A stretch of 64,000 bases of DNA from Streptomyces sp. S.PNR 29 (GCF_030386795.1 NZ_JANUQM010000002.1:310001-374000); one strand, 5' to 3'. Shown: positions 25,749 through 35,202, numbered from the stretch's first letter. The notes: generated by a model from the letters alone, not told the origin. A program made the numbers and translations.

Positions 25749-27110
25749 ATGGACAAGCAGCAGGAGTTCGTGCTCCGGACGTTGGAGGAGCGCGACATCC
25801 GGTTCGTACGCCTGTGGTTCACGGACGTGCTGGGCTTCCTCAAGTCCGTGGCCGTGGCCCCGGCCGAGCTGGAGCAGGCCTTCGACGAGGGCATCGGCTT
25901 CGACGGCTCGGCCATCGAGGGCTTCGCCCGGGTCTACGAGTCCGACATGATCGCCAAGCCGGACCCGTCGACCTTCCAGGTCCTGCCGTGGCGTGCGGAG
26001 GCCCCCGGCACGGCCCGTATGTTCTGCGACATCCTCATGCCGGACGGCTCCCCGTCCTTCGCCGACCCGCGCTATGTCCTCAAGCGCGCCCTGGCCCGCG
26101 CGAGCGACCTCGGCTTCACCTTCTACACGCACCCGGAGATCGAGTTCTTCCTGCTGAAGGACAGGCCGCTCGACGGCAGCCGTCCGACGCCCGCGGACAA
26201 CTCCGGCTACTTCGACCACACCCCGACCAACGTCGGCATGGACTTCCGCCGCCAGGCGATCACCATGCTGGAGTCGATGGGCATCTCGGTGGAGTTCTCC
26301 CACCACGAGGGCGCCCCGGGCCAGCAGGAAATCGATCTCAGGTACGCGGACGCGCTGTCCACGGCCGACAACATCATGACGTTCCGCCTGGTCATGAAGC
26401 AGGTGGCGCTGGAGCAGGGGGTCCAGGCGACCTTCATGCCCAAGCCGTTCTCCGAGCATCCGGGCAGCGGCATGCACACCCACCTCTCCCTCTTCGAGGG
26501 CGACCGGAACGCCTTCTACGAGTCGGGCTCGGAGTACCAGCTCTCCAAGGTCGGCCGCTCGTTCATCGCGGGCCTGCTGCGGCACGCGGCGGAGATCTCC
26601 GCGGTCACCAACCAGTGGGTCAACTCCTACAAGCGCATCTGGGGCGGCACCGAGCGCACCGCGGGCGCCGGCGGCGAGGCCCCCTCGTACATCTGCTGGG
26701 GCCACAACAACCGCTCGGCCCTGGTTCGCGTGCCCATGTACAAGCCCGGCAAGACGGGCTCGGCCCGGGTGGAGGTCCGCTCCCTCGACTCCGGCGCGAA
26801 CCCCTACCTGGCCTACGCCGTCCTCCTCGCCGCCGGCCTGAAGGGCATCGAGGAGAGCTACGAGCTCCCGCCGGGCGCCGAGGACGACGTCTGGGCCCTC
26901 TCCGACGCCGAGCGCCGCGCGATGGGCATCGAGCCGCTGCCGCAGAACCTCGGCGAGGCCCTGACCCTGATGGAGCGCAGCGACCTGGTCGCGGAGACCC
27001 TGGGCGAGCACGTCTTCGACTTCTTCCTGCGCAACAAGCGGCAGGAGTGGGAGGAGTACCGCTCGGAGGTCACGGCGTTCGAGCTGCGGAAGAACCTTCC
27101 GGCGCTGTAA
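25749..27110 (+). CDS. glnA2: Glutamine synthetase-like protein GlnA2 (gamma-glutamylpolyamine synthetase type)
   Basis: 453 aa, class I glutamine synthetase fold. Visible blocks are GFDGSAIEGFARVYESD (beta-grasp/latch), the metal-binding HPEIEFFLL and EFSHHEGAPGQQEIDL, the ATP-binding FMPKPFSEHPGSGMHTHLS, and the catalytic NRSALVRVP and ARVEVRSLDSGANPYLAYA. Sequence and neighbourhood match the S. coelicolor GlnA2, reported as a gamma-glutamylpolyamine synthetase rather than a true GS. ATG 25749 (MDKQQEF) is preferred because GGGGAAG is upstream; an in-frame ATG five codons earlier is possible. Its Tyr in ESYELPP lies near the GSI adenylylation region, but regulation by GlnE cannot be read from sequence. 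Confidence 0.92.
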   Translation: MDKQQEFVLRTLEERDIRFVRLWFTDVLGFLKSVAVAPAELEQAFDEGIGFDGSAIEGFARVYESDMIAKPDPSTFQVLPWRAEAPGTARMFCDILMPDGSPSFADPRYVLKRALARASDLGFTFYTHPEIEFFLLKDRPLDGSRPTPADNSGYFDHTPTNVGMDFRRQAITMLESMGISVEFSHHEGAPGQQEIDLRYADALSTADNIMTFRLVMKQVALEQGVQATFMPKPFSEHPGSGMHTHLSLFEGDRNAFYESGSEYQLSKVGRSFIAGLLRHAAEISAVTNQWVNSYKRIWGGTERTAGAGGEAPSYICWGHNNRSALVRVPMYKPGKTGSARVEVRSLDSGANPYLAYAVLLAAGLKGIEESYELPPGAEDDVWALSDAERRAMGIEPLPQNLGEALTLMERSDLVAETLGEHVFDFFLRNKRQEWEEYRSEVTAFELRKNLPAL

Positions 27111-27128
27111 GGCGGGTGCGCTGCCTGA

Positions 27129-27153
27129 GGCCGACGGTCGCGGACCGTCGGCC
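27129..27153. terminator. Terminator between glnA2 and the VOC gene
   Basis: An 11-bp perfect stem, GGCCGACGGTC / GCG / GACCGTCGGCC, between two convergent genes. Confidence 0.78.
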
Positions 27154-27166
27154 CGGTGGCCCCGGT

Positions 27167-27613
27167 CTACTGCTGTCGCGCCGCCGGCTGCGCCAGCACC
27201 CGATGCAACGGCTCCGTGGCCCTGCGCCGGTACTCCTGTACCGCCCACCCGTTGCCGTCGGGGTCCTTGAAGTACATGAACGTGGCGCCGTCGTCCGGGG
27301 CGTACCGCACCGGCTCCGAGACGTCGAGGCCGCGTTCGACCAGTTCGGCGCGGGCCGCCTCGATGTCGGCGACGCACAGTTGGAGGCCCTGGTAGGAGCC
27401 GGGGGCCGGCTTGGGGCCCGGGGCCATCTCCCAGATCGTGTCGCCGAGGGCGATCGAGCAGCCGGAGCCCGGAGGGGTCAGCTGGACGATCCGCATGCCC
27501 GGCATGACCTCCTGGTCGATGTCGACATGGAAGCCGAGCTTGTCGCGGTAGAAGTCGCGGGCCCGGTCGATGTCGGTGACGGGCAGCGGGATCACTTCGA
27601 GGGTCATGTCCAT
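27167..27613 (-). CDS. VOC-family (glyoxalase/bleomycin-resistance fold) protein
   Basis: 148 aa, two beta-alpha-beta-beta-beta modules. The first is VIPLPVTDIDRARDFYRDKL with GFHVDID; the second is LQLCVADIEAARAELVERGL ending FKDPDGNGWAVQEY, the family's C-terminal metal-ligand region. Such proteins include glyoxalases, dioxygenases and antibiotic-binding proteins; the substrate here is unknown. ATG 27613 follows AAGGAG at nine bases. Convergent with glnA2 across a terminator; the PNPOx-fold gene lies upstream on the same strand, 48 bases away. Confidence 0.85.
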   Translation of the reverse strand: MDMTLEVIPLPVTDIDRARDFYRDKLGFHVDIDQEVMPGMRIVQLTPPGSGCSIALGDTIWEMAPGPKPAPGSYQGLQLCVADIEAARAELVERGLDVSEPVRYAPDDGATFMYFKDPDGNGWAVQEYRRRATEPLHRVLAQPAARQQ

Positions 27614-27661
27614 GGGCGGGGCTCCTTTGCCGGATGCCGTGCGTACGTCCAAGGTGGCACG

Positions 27662-28192
27662 TCAGTGGAACCGCCACCGCGTCTGGCTGAACGGCTCCCC
27701 CTTACCGAAGCCGAAAACCGTGCGGGGCGCCACCGCGAAGACGAGAGCGTGGCCGGAACCGTGATGGAAGGCCCCCTCCCGTACCTCGAAGTGCCAGAAG
27801 TCGCCGTACTTCGCCTCCCACGCCGCCGCCAGCTCACGCAGCCGGCCGTCGTCGGACACCCGCACCGCCTCACCCTCGACCACCAGGTCGTAGCCCTCGT
27901 CCCAGGCGTTGGTGCCGGTCGTCAGCACGACGTGCGGGTTCCCGGCGAGGTTCTTCGCCTTGCGTTCCCCGGGGCCGGTGCAGAAATGCAGCGCCCCGTG
28001 CGCCCACACCGCGAGCAGCGGGGTCACGTGCGGCCGTCCGTCCTGCCGTACCGTGGAGATCCAGAACAGTTCCGCGTCGGAGAGCAGCGCCTCCGCTTCG
28101 GGCCAGGGGGTCGCGTCGGCCGTTCCGTCGCTGTAGCGCGGGTCGAGGCGGGTCTCGGGTTGCTTCTCGGTCATCTCGGTCATCTCGGTCAT
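27662..28192 (-). CDS. Pyridoxamine 5'-phosphate oxidase-fold protein (possible FMN/F420 binder)
   Basis: 176 aa split-barrel protein. Core strands are LFWISTVRQDGRPHVTPLLAV and GPGERKAKNLAGNPHVVLTTG, typical of the PNPOx/FDOR group. The C-terminal GFGKGEPFSQTRWRF is also characteristic of actinobacterial members. Cofactor FMN or F420 cannot be decided from the sequence. The coding start has three successive ATGACCGAG units (MTEMTEMTEK); GGAGG seven bases before the first Met supports 28192. Upstream neighbour glnE diverges; the VOC gene follows. Confidence 0.85.
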   Translation of the reverse strand: MTEMTEMTEKQPETRLDPRYSDGTADATPWPEAEALLSDAELFWISTVRQDGRPHVTPLLAVWAHGALHFCTGPGERKAKNLAGNPHVVLTTGTNAWDEGYDLVVEGEAVRVSDDGRLRELAAAWEAKYGDFWHFEVREGAFHHGSGHALVFAVAPRTVFGFGKGEPFSQTRWRFH

Positions 28193-28332
28193 CGCCGGGC
28201 CTCCAGACGTTTCCCTCGACAGTGCGGCCCTGCAGTGCAGACCCTGCGCGCAAGCGGAACTCATCGGCCCTTCCGCGAGCCGCTCCGGTTAGGCTCAAGC
28301 CCGTACGACCTTGATCCGACGGGAGGCCGGGG

Positions 28333-31300
28333 ATGACGGCGGCGCCGGGGCGCAGAAGCAGTACCTTCTCGCGACTGCTGCGGCACGGCTTCACCGATGC
28401 CACGGCCGCCGAGCGGCTGCTGGAGAGCGCGGAGCTCGCGCCGGTCCGCAACGACCCCGTCCTGCTCGAAGCGCTCGGCGCCACCGCCGACCCCGACCTC
28501 GCCCTGCGCGGTCTCGTACGGCTGCTCGAAGCCCAGCCCGCCCCCACCGCCCGCCGTGAGCTGCTCGACACGCTGATCGCGGCCAAGCCCCTGCGCGACC
28601 GCCTCCTCGGCGTGCTCGGCGCCTCGTCCGCGCTCGCCGAGCACCTCGCCCGGCACCCCAGCGACTGGCAGGCGCTGGTCACGTACGAGCCGGAGGACCT
28701 GCACCCCGGCGTGGAGGAGTTCGAGCGCTGCCTGGACGAGGCCACCGACCCCGTCCGGCTCCGCGTCGCCTACCGGCGCTGTCTGCTGTCCATCGCCGCC
28801 CGTGACGTGTGCGGCACCATCGACGTCTCCGAGACCGCCGCCGAGCTCGCCGACCTCGCGACCGCCACCCTGCGTGCCGCCCTCCGCATCGCCGAGGCCG
28901 CCGCACCGCAGGACGCCGCGCTGTGCCGGCTCGCGGTGATCGCGATGGGCAAGTGCGGCGGGAACGAGCTGAACTACGTCTCCGACGTCGACGTGATCTT
29001 CGTCGGCGAGGCCGTCGACGGCGCCGACGAGGGCAAGGCGCTGCGGGCCGCGACCAAGCTCGCCTCGCACATGATGCGGATCTGCTCCGAGACCACCGTG
29101 GAGGGGTCCATCTGGCCCGTGGACGCCAACCTGCGTCCCGAGGGCAGAAACGGTCCTCTCGTGCGCACGCTCAGCAGCCACCTCGCCTACTACCAGCGCT
29201 GGGCCAAGACCTGGGAGTTCCAGGCGCTGCTCAAGGCCCGCCCGGTGGCCGGCGACCTCCGGCTCGGCGCCGAGTACGTCGCCGCCCTGGAACCCCTGGT
29301 GTGGCAGGCCGCCGAGCGCGAGAACTTCGTCGCCGACGTGCAGAAGATGCGCCGCCGCGTGGTGGAGACCATCCCCGCCGCCGAGGTCGAACGGCAGCTC
29401 AAGCTGGGGCCGGGCGGCCTCAGGGACGTCGAGTTCGCCGTGCAGCTGCTGCAGCTCGTGCACGGGCGCGCCGACGCTTCCCTGCGGAGCGGTACCACGC
29501 TGGCCGCGCTGGGCGCCCTGGCGGCGGGCGGGTACGTCGGCCGCGCCGACGCGGCCCAGCTCGACGACGCCTACCGCTTCCTGCGCTCCATGGAGCACCG
29601 CATCCAGCTCTACCGGCTGCGCCGCACCCACCTGGTCCCCGAGGACGACGCCGACCTGCGCCGCATCGGCCGCTCCCTCGGTCTGCGCGTCGACCCGGTC
29701 GCCGAGCTGAAGCGCGAGTGGAAACGGCACGCCACCGTCGTACGCCGGCTGCACGAGAAGCTCTTCTACCGTCCGCTGCTCGACGCCGTGGCCCAGCTCG
29801 CCCCGGGTGAGGCCCGGCTGAGCGCCGAGGCGGCGCGGGAGCGGTTCGTCGCGCTCGGGTACGCCGACCCGGCCTCCGCGCTGCGGCACCTGGAGGCACT
29901 GGCCTCAGGGGTCTCCCGCAAGGCCGCCATCCAGCGCACCCTGCTGCCCGTTCTGCTGGGCTGGTTCGCCGACTCCGCCGACCCGGACGCGGGTCTGCTC
30001 AACTTCCGCAAGGTCTCGGACGCGCTCGGCAAGACGCCCTGGTACCTGCGGCTGCTCAGGGACGAGGGAGCGGCGGCCGAGAACCTCGCCCGGGTGCTGT
30101 CCGCCGGGCGGCTCGCGCCCGACCTGCTCATGCGCGCCCCGGAAGCCGTGGCGCTGCTCGGCGACGGGGACGGCGGTGGGCTGGAGCCCCGGGGCCGCGC
30201 TCAGCTGGAGCAGGAGATCCTCGCCGCCGTCGGCCGGGCCGGCGACGCCGCGCAGGCGGTCACCGCGGCGCGGGGCGTACGGCGCCGGGAACTGTTCCGT
30301 ACGGCCGCCGCCGACATCGTCGGCTCCTACGGCACCGAGACCCAGCCCGCCGAGGCCGACCAGGGCGCCCTGGTCGACCTGGTCGGCAGCGCGGTGTCGG
30401 ACCTGACCGCCGCGACCCTCGCGGGCACCCTCCGCGCGGTGGTCCGTGCGGGCTGGGGCGACACCCTGCCCACGCGGTTCGCCATCATCGGCATGGGCCG
30501 CTTCGGCGGCCACGAACTGGGCTACGGCTCCGACGCGGACGTGCTGTTCGTGCACGAGCCGCGGGACGGCGTCGACGAGCGGGAGGCCGGTCAGGCCGCG
30601 GCCAAGGTCGTCTCCGAGATGCGCCGCCTGCTGCAGATCCCCAGCCTGGACCCGCCCCTCCTCATCGACGCGGACCTGCGTCCGGAGGGCAAGTCCGGGC
30701 CGCTCGTACGGACGCTGAAGTCGTACGAGGCCTACTACCGCCGCTGGTCCCTCACCTGGGAGTCGCACGCGCTGCTGCGGGCCGAGTGCGTCGCCGGGGA
30801 CGAGGAGCTGGGCCGCCGTTTCATCGAGCTCATCGACCCGCTGCGGTACCCGGCGGACGGACTCGGCGACGACGCCGTGCGCGAGATCCGGCGGCTGAAG
30901 GCCCGCATGGAGACCGAGCGGCTGCCGCGCGGCGCCGACCCGAAGCTGCACGCCAAGCTGGGGCCCGGCGGCCTGTCCGACGTCGAGTGGACCGTGCAGC
31001 TGCTGCAGCTGCGGCACGGGGCGGAGGAGCCGGGCCTGCGCACCACCCGCACCCGGGAGGCCCTCGCCGCCGCGCGCACGGCCGGGCTCATCCCGGAGGA
31101 GGACGCCGCGATCCTGGACGAGGCGTGGGTGCTGGCGAGCCGCGTACGGAACGCGGTGATGCTGGTGCGCGGACGGGCCGGGGACACCTTCCCCTCCGAC
31201 GCCCGCGAACTGGCGGCCGTCGGCCGCTACCTGGGATACGGCCCGGGACGCGTCGGCGACATGCTGGACGCCTACCGCCGCACGACCCGCCGCGCACGCG

Positions 31301-31341
31301 GCGTGGTGAACGAGCTGTTCTACGGGTCGGCGGAACGATAG
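28333..31341 (+). CDS. glnE: Bifunctional glutamine synthetase adenylyltransferase/adenylyl-removing enzyme
   Basis: 1002 aa. Adenylylates and deadenylylates glutamine synthetase I to match activity to nitrogen supply. Two nucleotidyltransferase domains are visible: MGKCGGNELNYVSDVDVIF (about residue 205) and GMGRFGGHELGYGSDADVLF (about residue 720). Each carries the DxD metal site, and each is followed by the repeated LKLGPGGLRDVEFAVQLLQL-type helix (LGPGGLSDVEWTVQLLQL in the second half). GlnE C- and N-halves are thus both intact. ATG 28333 is preceded by GGGAGG. It lies near glnA2 and glnII, as in other streptomycetes. Confidence 0.96.
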   Translation: MTAAPGRRSSTFSRLLRHGFTDATAAERLLESAELAPVRNDPVLLEALGATADPDLALRGLVRLLEAQPAPTARRELLDTLIAAKPLRDRLLGVLGASSALAEHLARHPSDWQALVTYEPEDLHPGVEEFERCLDEATDPVRLRVAYRRCLLSIAARDVCGTIDVSETAAELADLATATLRAALRIAEAAAPQDAALCRLAVIAMGKCGGNELNYVSDVDVIFVGEAVDGADEGKALRAATKLASHMMRICSETTVEGSIWPVDANLRPEGRNGPLVRTLSSHLAYYQRWAKTWEFQALLKARPVAGDLRLGAEYVAALEPLVWQAAERENFVADVQKMRRRVVETIPAAEVERQLKLGPGGLRDVEFAVQLLQLVHGRADASLRSGTTLAALGALAAGGYVGRADAAQLDDAYRFLRSMEHRIQLYRLRRTHLVPEDDADLRRIGRSLGLRVDPVAELKREWKRHATVVRRLHEKLFYRPLLDAVAQLAPGEARLSAEAARERFVALGYADPASALRHLEALASGVSRKAAIQRTLLPVLLGWFADSADPDAGLLNFRKVSDALGKTPWYLRLLRDEGAAAENLARVLSAGRLAPDLLMRAPEAVALLGDGDGGGLEPRGRAQLEQEILAAVGRAGDAAQAVTAARGVRRRELFRTAAADIVGSYGTETQPAEADQGALVDLVGSAVSDLTAATLAGTLRAVVRAGWGDTLPTRFAIIGMGRFGGHELGYGSDADVLFVHEPRDGVDEREAGQAAAKVVSEMRRLLQIPSLDPPLLIDADLRPEGKSGPLVRTLKSYEAYYRRWSLTWESHALLRAECVAGDEELGRRFIELIDPLRYPADGLGDDAVREIRRLKARMETERLPRGADPKLHAKLGPGGLSDVEWTVQLLQLRHGAEEPGLRTTRTREALAAARTAGLIPEEDAAILDEAWVLASRVRNAVMLVRGRAGDTFPSDARELAAVGRYLGYGPGRVGDMLDAYRRTTRRARGVVNELFYGSAER

Positions 31342-31392
31342 CCGGCCGCCGGTGCCGAGCCCGGCCGCGATCCCCCTCCGGGGCCGGCAGGG

Positions 31393-32256
31393 CTACGCCT
31401 TCGACGGCACCAGCGTTCCGCCCGCCCCCCGCTTCGGCACCACCTTCGGCAGGGCGTACGGCAGGCTTCCGTACCACACCCCCGCCACTGCGAACCCGAA
31501 GGCCAGGCACAGGATGCCGCCCACCGCGTCCAGCCAGAAGTGGTTGGCGGTGGCGACGATGACCACCAGCGTGACCGCCGGGTAGACCAGGCCCAGGACG
31601 CGGACCCACGGGATGGTGGCGAGGGCGAAGATCGTCAGGCCGCACCACAGGGACCAGCCGATGTGCATCGACGGCATCGCGGCGTACTGGTTGGACATGT
31701 TCTTCAGGTCGCCGGACGCCATCGACCCCCAGGTCTGATGGACCATGACGGTGTCGACGAACTGGCTGCCGTTCATCAGACGGGGCGGGGCGAGCGGGTA
31801 CAGGTAGTAACCGACCAGGGCGACCCCCGTGGTCGAGAACAGCACCAGCCGCGTCGCCGCGTACCGCCCGGGATGGCTGCGGTAGAGCCACACCAGCACA
31901 CCCAGCGTCACCACGAAGTGCAGCGTGGCGTAGTAGTAGTTCATCCCGACGATCAGCCAAGTCACCGAGTTCACGACCCGGTTGACCGACTCCTCGACGG
32001 CGATGCCGAGGTGGTGCTCCAGCCCCCAGATCCAGTCGGCGTTGCGCAACGCCTCCGCCCGCTGTTCGGGAACGGCGTTGCGGATGAGGGAGTACGTCCA
32101 GTAACTGAGCCCGATCAGCAGGATCTCGAACCACAGACGAGGGCGCCGCGGACTGCGCAGCCGGCGTCCCGGAACTGGCTGGTTCTGGACCGTAGGGGGG
32201 TGCGGGACGGCCGCTTCCTCGCGGTCTTCCGGCTCCGTCACGGTCAGGTCACGCAT
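31393..32256 (-). CDS. PAP2-superfamily membrane phosphatase (Aur1/Ipt1-like)
   Basis: 287 aa, about six membrane segments. The PAP2 catalytic motifs are visible: PPRLMNG, then PSMHIGWSLWCG (general acid His) and ANHFWLDAVGGI (nucleophile His with Asp). This is the inositolphosphotransferase-like branch found widely in Streptomyces, likely handling lipid phosphates at the outer face of the membrane. ATG 32256 (MRDLTV) or the GTG two codons upstream may start it; neither has a clear ribosome-binding site. Convergent with glnE. Confidence 0.87.
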   Translation of the reverse strand: MRDLTVTEPEDREEAAVPHPPTVQNQPVPGRRLRSPRRPRLWFEILLIGLSYWTYSLIRNAVPEQRAEALRNADWIWGLEHHLGIAVEESVNRVVNSVTWLIVGMNYYYATLHFVVTLGVLVWLYRSHPGRYAATRLVLFSTTGVALVGYYLYPLAPPRLMNGSQFVDTVMVHQTWGSMASGDLKNMSNQYAAMPSMHIGWSLWCGLTIFALATIPWVRVLGLVYPAVTLVVIVATANHFWLDAVGGILCLAFGFAVAGVWYGSLPYALPKVVPKRGAGGTLVPSKA

Positions 32257-32435
32257 AGGCACAAAGTCTGCCAGAAAGGCCTTCTCACTCCGATGATCCC
32301 CCGGTCGGGTCAGGGGCGCATGTTCTACGGCGGGAAGACACGGAGGAGAGACTGTGCGCGGCTACCACCTGCGCATTGTTCGAAAACGGCTCGAAAACGG
32401 GGCTCGAGGACGGGGCTCGAGGACGGGCCTCCGCC

Positions 32436-33500
32436 TCAGGAACGGTTCCGCTCCCCGGGCGCCGAAGCGGTCGAGCCGCGCACCACCAGCTCCGGCATGA
32501 ACACGAACTCGCTGTGGGGGGCCGGCGTCCCGCCGATCTCCTCCAGGAGCGTGCGCACGGCGGCCTGTCCCATGGCCGGAACCGGCTTGCGGATCGTCGT
32601 CAGGGGCGGGTCGGTGAAGGCGATCAGCGGCGAGTCGTCGAAGCCGACGACCGAGATGTCCTTCGGCACGTCCAGGCCGTGCTGCCGCGCCGCCCGTATC
32701 GCGCCCAGCGCCATCATGTCGCTGGCGCACACCACGGCCGTACAGCCGCGGTCGATGAGCGCGGTGGCGGCGGCCTGGCCGCCCTCCAGGGTGTAGAGGG
32801 AGTGCTGGACCAGTTCCGACTCCACGGCCTGGGCGGTCAGACCCAGCTGGTCCTGCATGGTGCGGACGAAGCCCTCGATCTTGCGCTGCACGGGCACGAA
32901 CCGCTTCGGGCCGAGGGCCAGACCGATCCGTGTGTGGCCCAGCGACACCAGGTGCGTGACCGCCAGTGTCATCGCCGCCCGGTCGTCGGGGGAGATGAAC
33001 GGCGCCTGCACCTTCGCCGAGAAGCCGTCGACCAGCACGTACGGCACGCCCTGGGCGCGCAGCCGGTCGTAGCGCGTCATGTCGGCGGTGGTGTCCGCGT
33101 GCAGTCCGGAGACATAGATGATCCCGGCGACCCCGCGGTCCACGAGCATCTCCGTCAGCTCGTCCTCCGTCGACCCGCCCGGTGTCTGCGTGGCCAGCAC
33201 CGGGGTGTAGCCCTGCCGGGTCAGCGCCTGGCCGATGACCTGGGCCAGCGCCGGGAATATCGGGTTCTCCAGCTCCGGGGTGATCAGGCCCACCAGCCCC
33301 TCGCTGCGCTGCCGCAGCCGCACCGGGCGTTCGTAGCCCAGCACGTCCAGGGCGGCCAGCACGGACTGGCGGGTGGTGGCGGCGACGCCCGGCTTCCCGT
33401 TGAGGACGCGGCTGACGGTCGCTTCGCTCACCCCCGCCTGAGCAGCGATGTCGGCAAGCCGTGTGGTCACAGCACTGGACTGTAGCGGCCGTGGCGTCAT
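32436..33500 (-). CDS. malR: MalR, LacI-family repressor of maltose/starch genes
   Basis: 354 aa from ATG 33500, which has GAGGGA eight bases upstream; a GTG at 33470 would give 344 aa and starts at the conserved VTTRLADIA. HTH domain: ADIAAQAGVSEATVSRVLNG with hinge helix VLAALDVLGYERP. The effector domain shows the usual GLVGLITPELENPIF start and the second lobe VVCASDMMALGAIRAAR and VVGFDDSPL. It is divergent from malEFG. Orthologues (MalR, Reg1) repress mal and amylase genes until maltodextrin appears. Operators proposed here are at 33575-33594 and 33702-33728 (own and malE promoters), 39079-39099 and 42192-42218. Confidence 0.93.
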   Translation of the reverse strand: MTPRPLQSSAVTTRLADIAAQAGVSEATVSRVLNGKPGVAATTRQSVLAALDVLGYERPVRLRQRSEGLVGLITPELENPIFPALAQVIGQALTRQGYTPVLATQTPGGSTEDELTEMLVDRGVAGIIYVSGLHADTTADMTRYDRLRAQGVPYVLVDGFSAKVQAPFISPDDRAAMTLAVTHLVSLGHTRIGLALGPKRFVPVQRKIEGFVRTMQDQLGLTAQAVESELVQHSLYTLEGGQAAATALIDRGCTAVVCASDMMALGAIRAARQHGLDVPKDISVVGFDDSPLIAFTDPPLTTIRKPVPAMGQAAVRTLLEEIGGTPAPHSEFVFMPELVVRGSTASAPGERNRS

Positions 33501-33574
33501 CGCGGTCCCTCATGTCCTGGTAGGCGTCCGGTTCGCAACGGATGATTCCCCGCTGCCCCAGCCTGTGGCAAGTG

Positions 33575-33594
33575 CTTGCAGAGTCTTGCACAAG
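33575..33594. promoter_or_regulatory. MalR-type operator, malR-proximal
   Basis: CTTGCAGAGTCTTGCACAAG: a CTTGCA direct repeat (33575 and 33585, 10 bases apart), closed by CAAG so that GCTTG...CAAGC is also inverted. Lies in the malR-malE intergenic region on the malR side. Confidence 0.7.
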
Positions 33595-33701
33595 CGCCCC
33601 TGGGGTCACTGACCGGCCGTAAGCCTTGGCCTTCCGTGGCCTCACGGGCCCGGAAGGGAGATCACGGCGCGGTAACTCTCACCCCTCCTTTCACTTTTTT
33701 G

Positions 33702-33728
33702 CTGCAAGGTCTTTCGCAAGTCTTACAG
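33702..33728. promoter_or_regulatory. MalR-type operator, malE-proximal
   Basis: CTGCAAGGTCTT followed by TCGCAAGTCTTACAG gives two GCAAG(G)TCTT direct repeats 12 bases apart (33704 and 33716). They are the reverse complement of the CTTGC core. About 85-105 bases upstream of malE. Confidence 0.7.
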
Positions 33729-33809
33729 GCGCCGCTACTCTCACCGACGCCCGGCGGCCAACGGCGCAGTCGGCAGCACCACACGGGCCTTCACCCTCAA
33801 GGAGAACTC

Positions 33810-35081
33810 ATGCGGCGTGGCATAGCGGCCACCGCGCTCGTGGCGTCCCTCGCCCTCGCGGCGACGGCCTGCGGCTCAGGCAGCGACAGCGGCGACAAGG
33901 CCGGCGGTCCGGTCACCATCACCTGGTGGGACACCTCCAACGCCACCAATGAGGCGCCGACGTACAAGGCGCTGATCAAGGAGTTCGAGGCCGCCAACAA
34001 GGACGTCGAGGTCAAGTACGTCAACGTCCCCTTCGACCAGGCGGAGAACAAGTTCGACACGGCCGCCGGCTCCAAGGGCGCCCCCGACGTGCTGCGCTCC
34101 GAGGTCGGCTGGACCCCCGCCTTCGCCAAGAAGGGCTACTTCCTGCCGCTGGACGACACCGAGGCGCTCGCCGACGAGGGCAAGTTCAAGTCCAACCTGA
34201 TCGAGCAGGCCAGGTACGAGGGCAAGACGTACGGCGTGCCGTTCACCACGGACACCCTCGCGCTCGTCTACAACAAGGAGCTCTTCGAGAAGGCCGGCGT
34301 CGAGGCCCCGAGGACCTGGGACGACCTGAAGAAGGCCGCCGCCACCATCAAGGACAGGACCGGCGTCGACGGCTACTGGGGCTCCACCCAGGCCTACTAC
34401 GCGCAGAGCTTCCTCCACGGTGAGGGCACCGACACCGTCGACGCCGACGCCAAGAAGATCACCGTCACCTCGCCCGAGGCGAAGAAGGCGTACGGCACCT
34501 GGCTGAGCCTGTTCTCCGGCAAGGGACTGCACAAGGCCGACACCACCGCCGACGCCTACGCCCACATCCAGGAGGCGTTCGTCAGCGGCAAGGTCGCCTC
34601 GATCATCCAGGGCCCGTGGGAGATCACGAACTTCTACAAGGGCTCCGCCTTCAAGGACAGGGACAACCTCGGCATCGCCACCGTCCCGGCCGGTTCCACC
34701 GGCAAGGCGGGCGCCCCGACCGGCGGCCACAACCTCTCCGTCTACGCCGGTTCCGACGAGGCGCACCAGAAGGCCGCGCTGAAGTTCGTGAAGTTCATGA
34801 CCTCGGCGAAGTCCCAGGAGACCATCGCCCTGAAGAACTCCACGCTGCCCACGCGTGACGACGCCTACACCGCCGAGGTCAAGGCCGACCCGGGCATCGC
34901 CGGCTACCAGGGCGTCCTCGCCGCCGCCCAGCCGCGCCCGGCGCTGCCCGAGTACAGCTCCCTGTGGGGCCCGCTCGACGACGAACTGCTCAAGGTCGCC
35001 GGCGGCAAGGAGTCCCTGGACAAGGGGCTGAGCAATGCCGAGCTCGCGATCGCCAAGCTGGTGCCGGACTTCAGCAAGTGA
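33810..35081 (+). CDS. malE: MalE maltose/maltodextrin-binding lipoprotein
   Basis: 423 aa solute-binding protein for the MalEFG ABC importer, anchored by Cys21 after LALAATAC. The mature protein has the family's VTITWWDTSNATNEAPTYKA start, KSEVGWTPAF-like sugar-binding stretches (LRSEVGWTPAFAKKGYF), KTYGVPFTTDTLALVYNK and the C-terminal TSAKSQETIALKNSTLPTR. ATG 33810 follows AAGGAG at four bases. It heads the malE-malF-malG-aglA cluster and is followed by a strong hairpin (35088-35131) that could stabilise the malE part of the transcript. Its promoter region holds MalR-type repeats. Confidence 0.94.
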   Translation: MRRGIAATALVASLALAATACGSGSDSGDKAGGPVTITWWDTSNATNEAPTYKALIKEFEAANKDVEVKYVNVPFDQAENKFDTAAGSKGAPDVLRSEVGWTPAFAKKGYFLPLDDTEALADEGKFKSNLIEQARYEGKTYGVPFTTDTLALVYNKELFEKAGVEAPRTWDDLKKAAATIKDRTGVDGYWGSTQAYYAQSFLHGEGTDTVDADAKKITVTSPEAKKAYGTWLSLFSGKGLHKADTTADAYAHIQEAFVSGKVASIIQGPWEITNFYKGSAFKDRDNLGIATVPAGSTGKAGAPTGGHNLSVYAGSDEAHQKAALKFVKFMTSAKSQETIALKNSTLPTRDDAYTAEVKADPGIAGYQGVLAAAQPRPALPEYSSLWGPLDDELLKVAGGKESLDKGLSNAELAIAKLVPDFSK

Positions 35082-35087
35082 GCCCCG

Positions 35088-35131
35088 GGTGGCCGCCGCG
35101 TTCCCCTCGGGGGAGGGATGCGGCGGCCACC
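35088..35131 (+). promoter_or_regulatory. Hairpin between malE and malF (transcript stabiliser or partial terminator)
   Basis: A perfect 12-bp stem, GGTGGCCGCCGC (35088-35099) and GCGGCGGCCACC (35120-35131), with a 20-base loop that contains a smaller CCCC-TC-GGGG. It follows the malE stop by six bases and precedes malF by 71. The position is analogous to the malE-malF intergenic hairpin of enterics that raises MalE relative to MalFG. Confidence 0.72.
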
Positions 35132-35202
35132 GGCCCGTGCGCCGCACTCCTTGATCTTCTCGATCTTCCCGCTCCGCAGACCTTCGAAAAGGTTGTCGAA
35201 CC

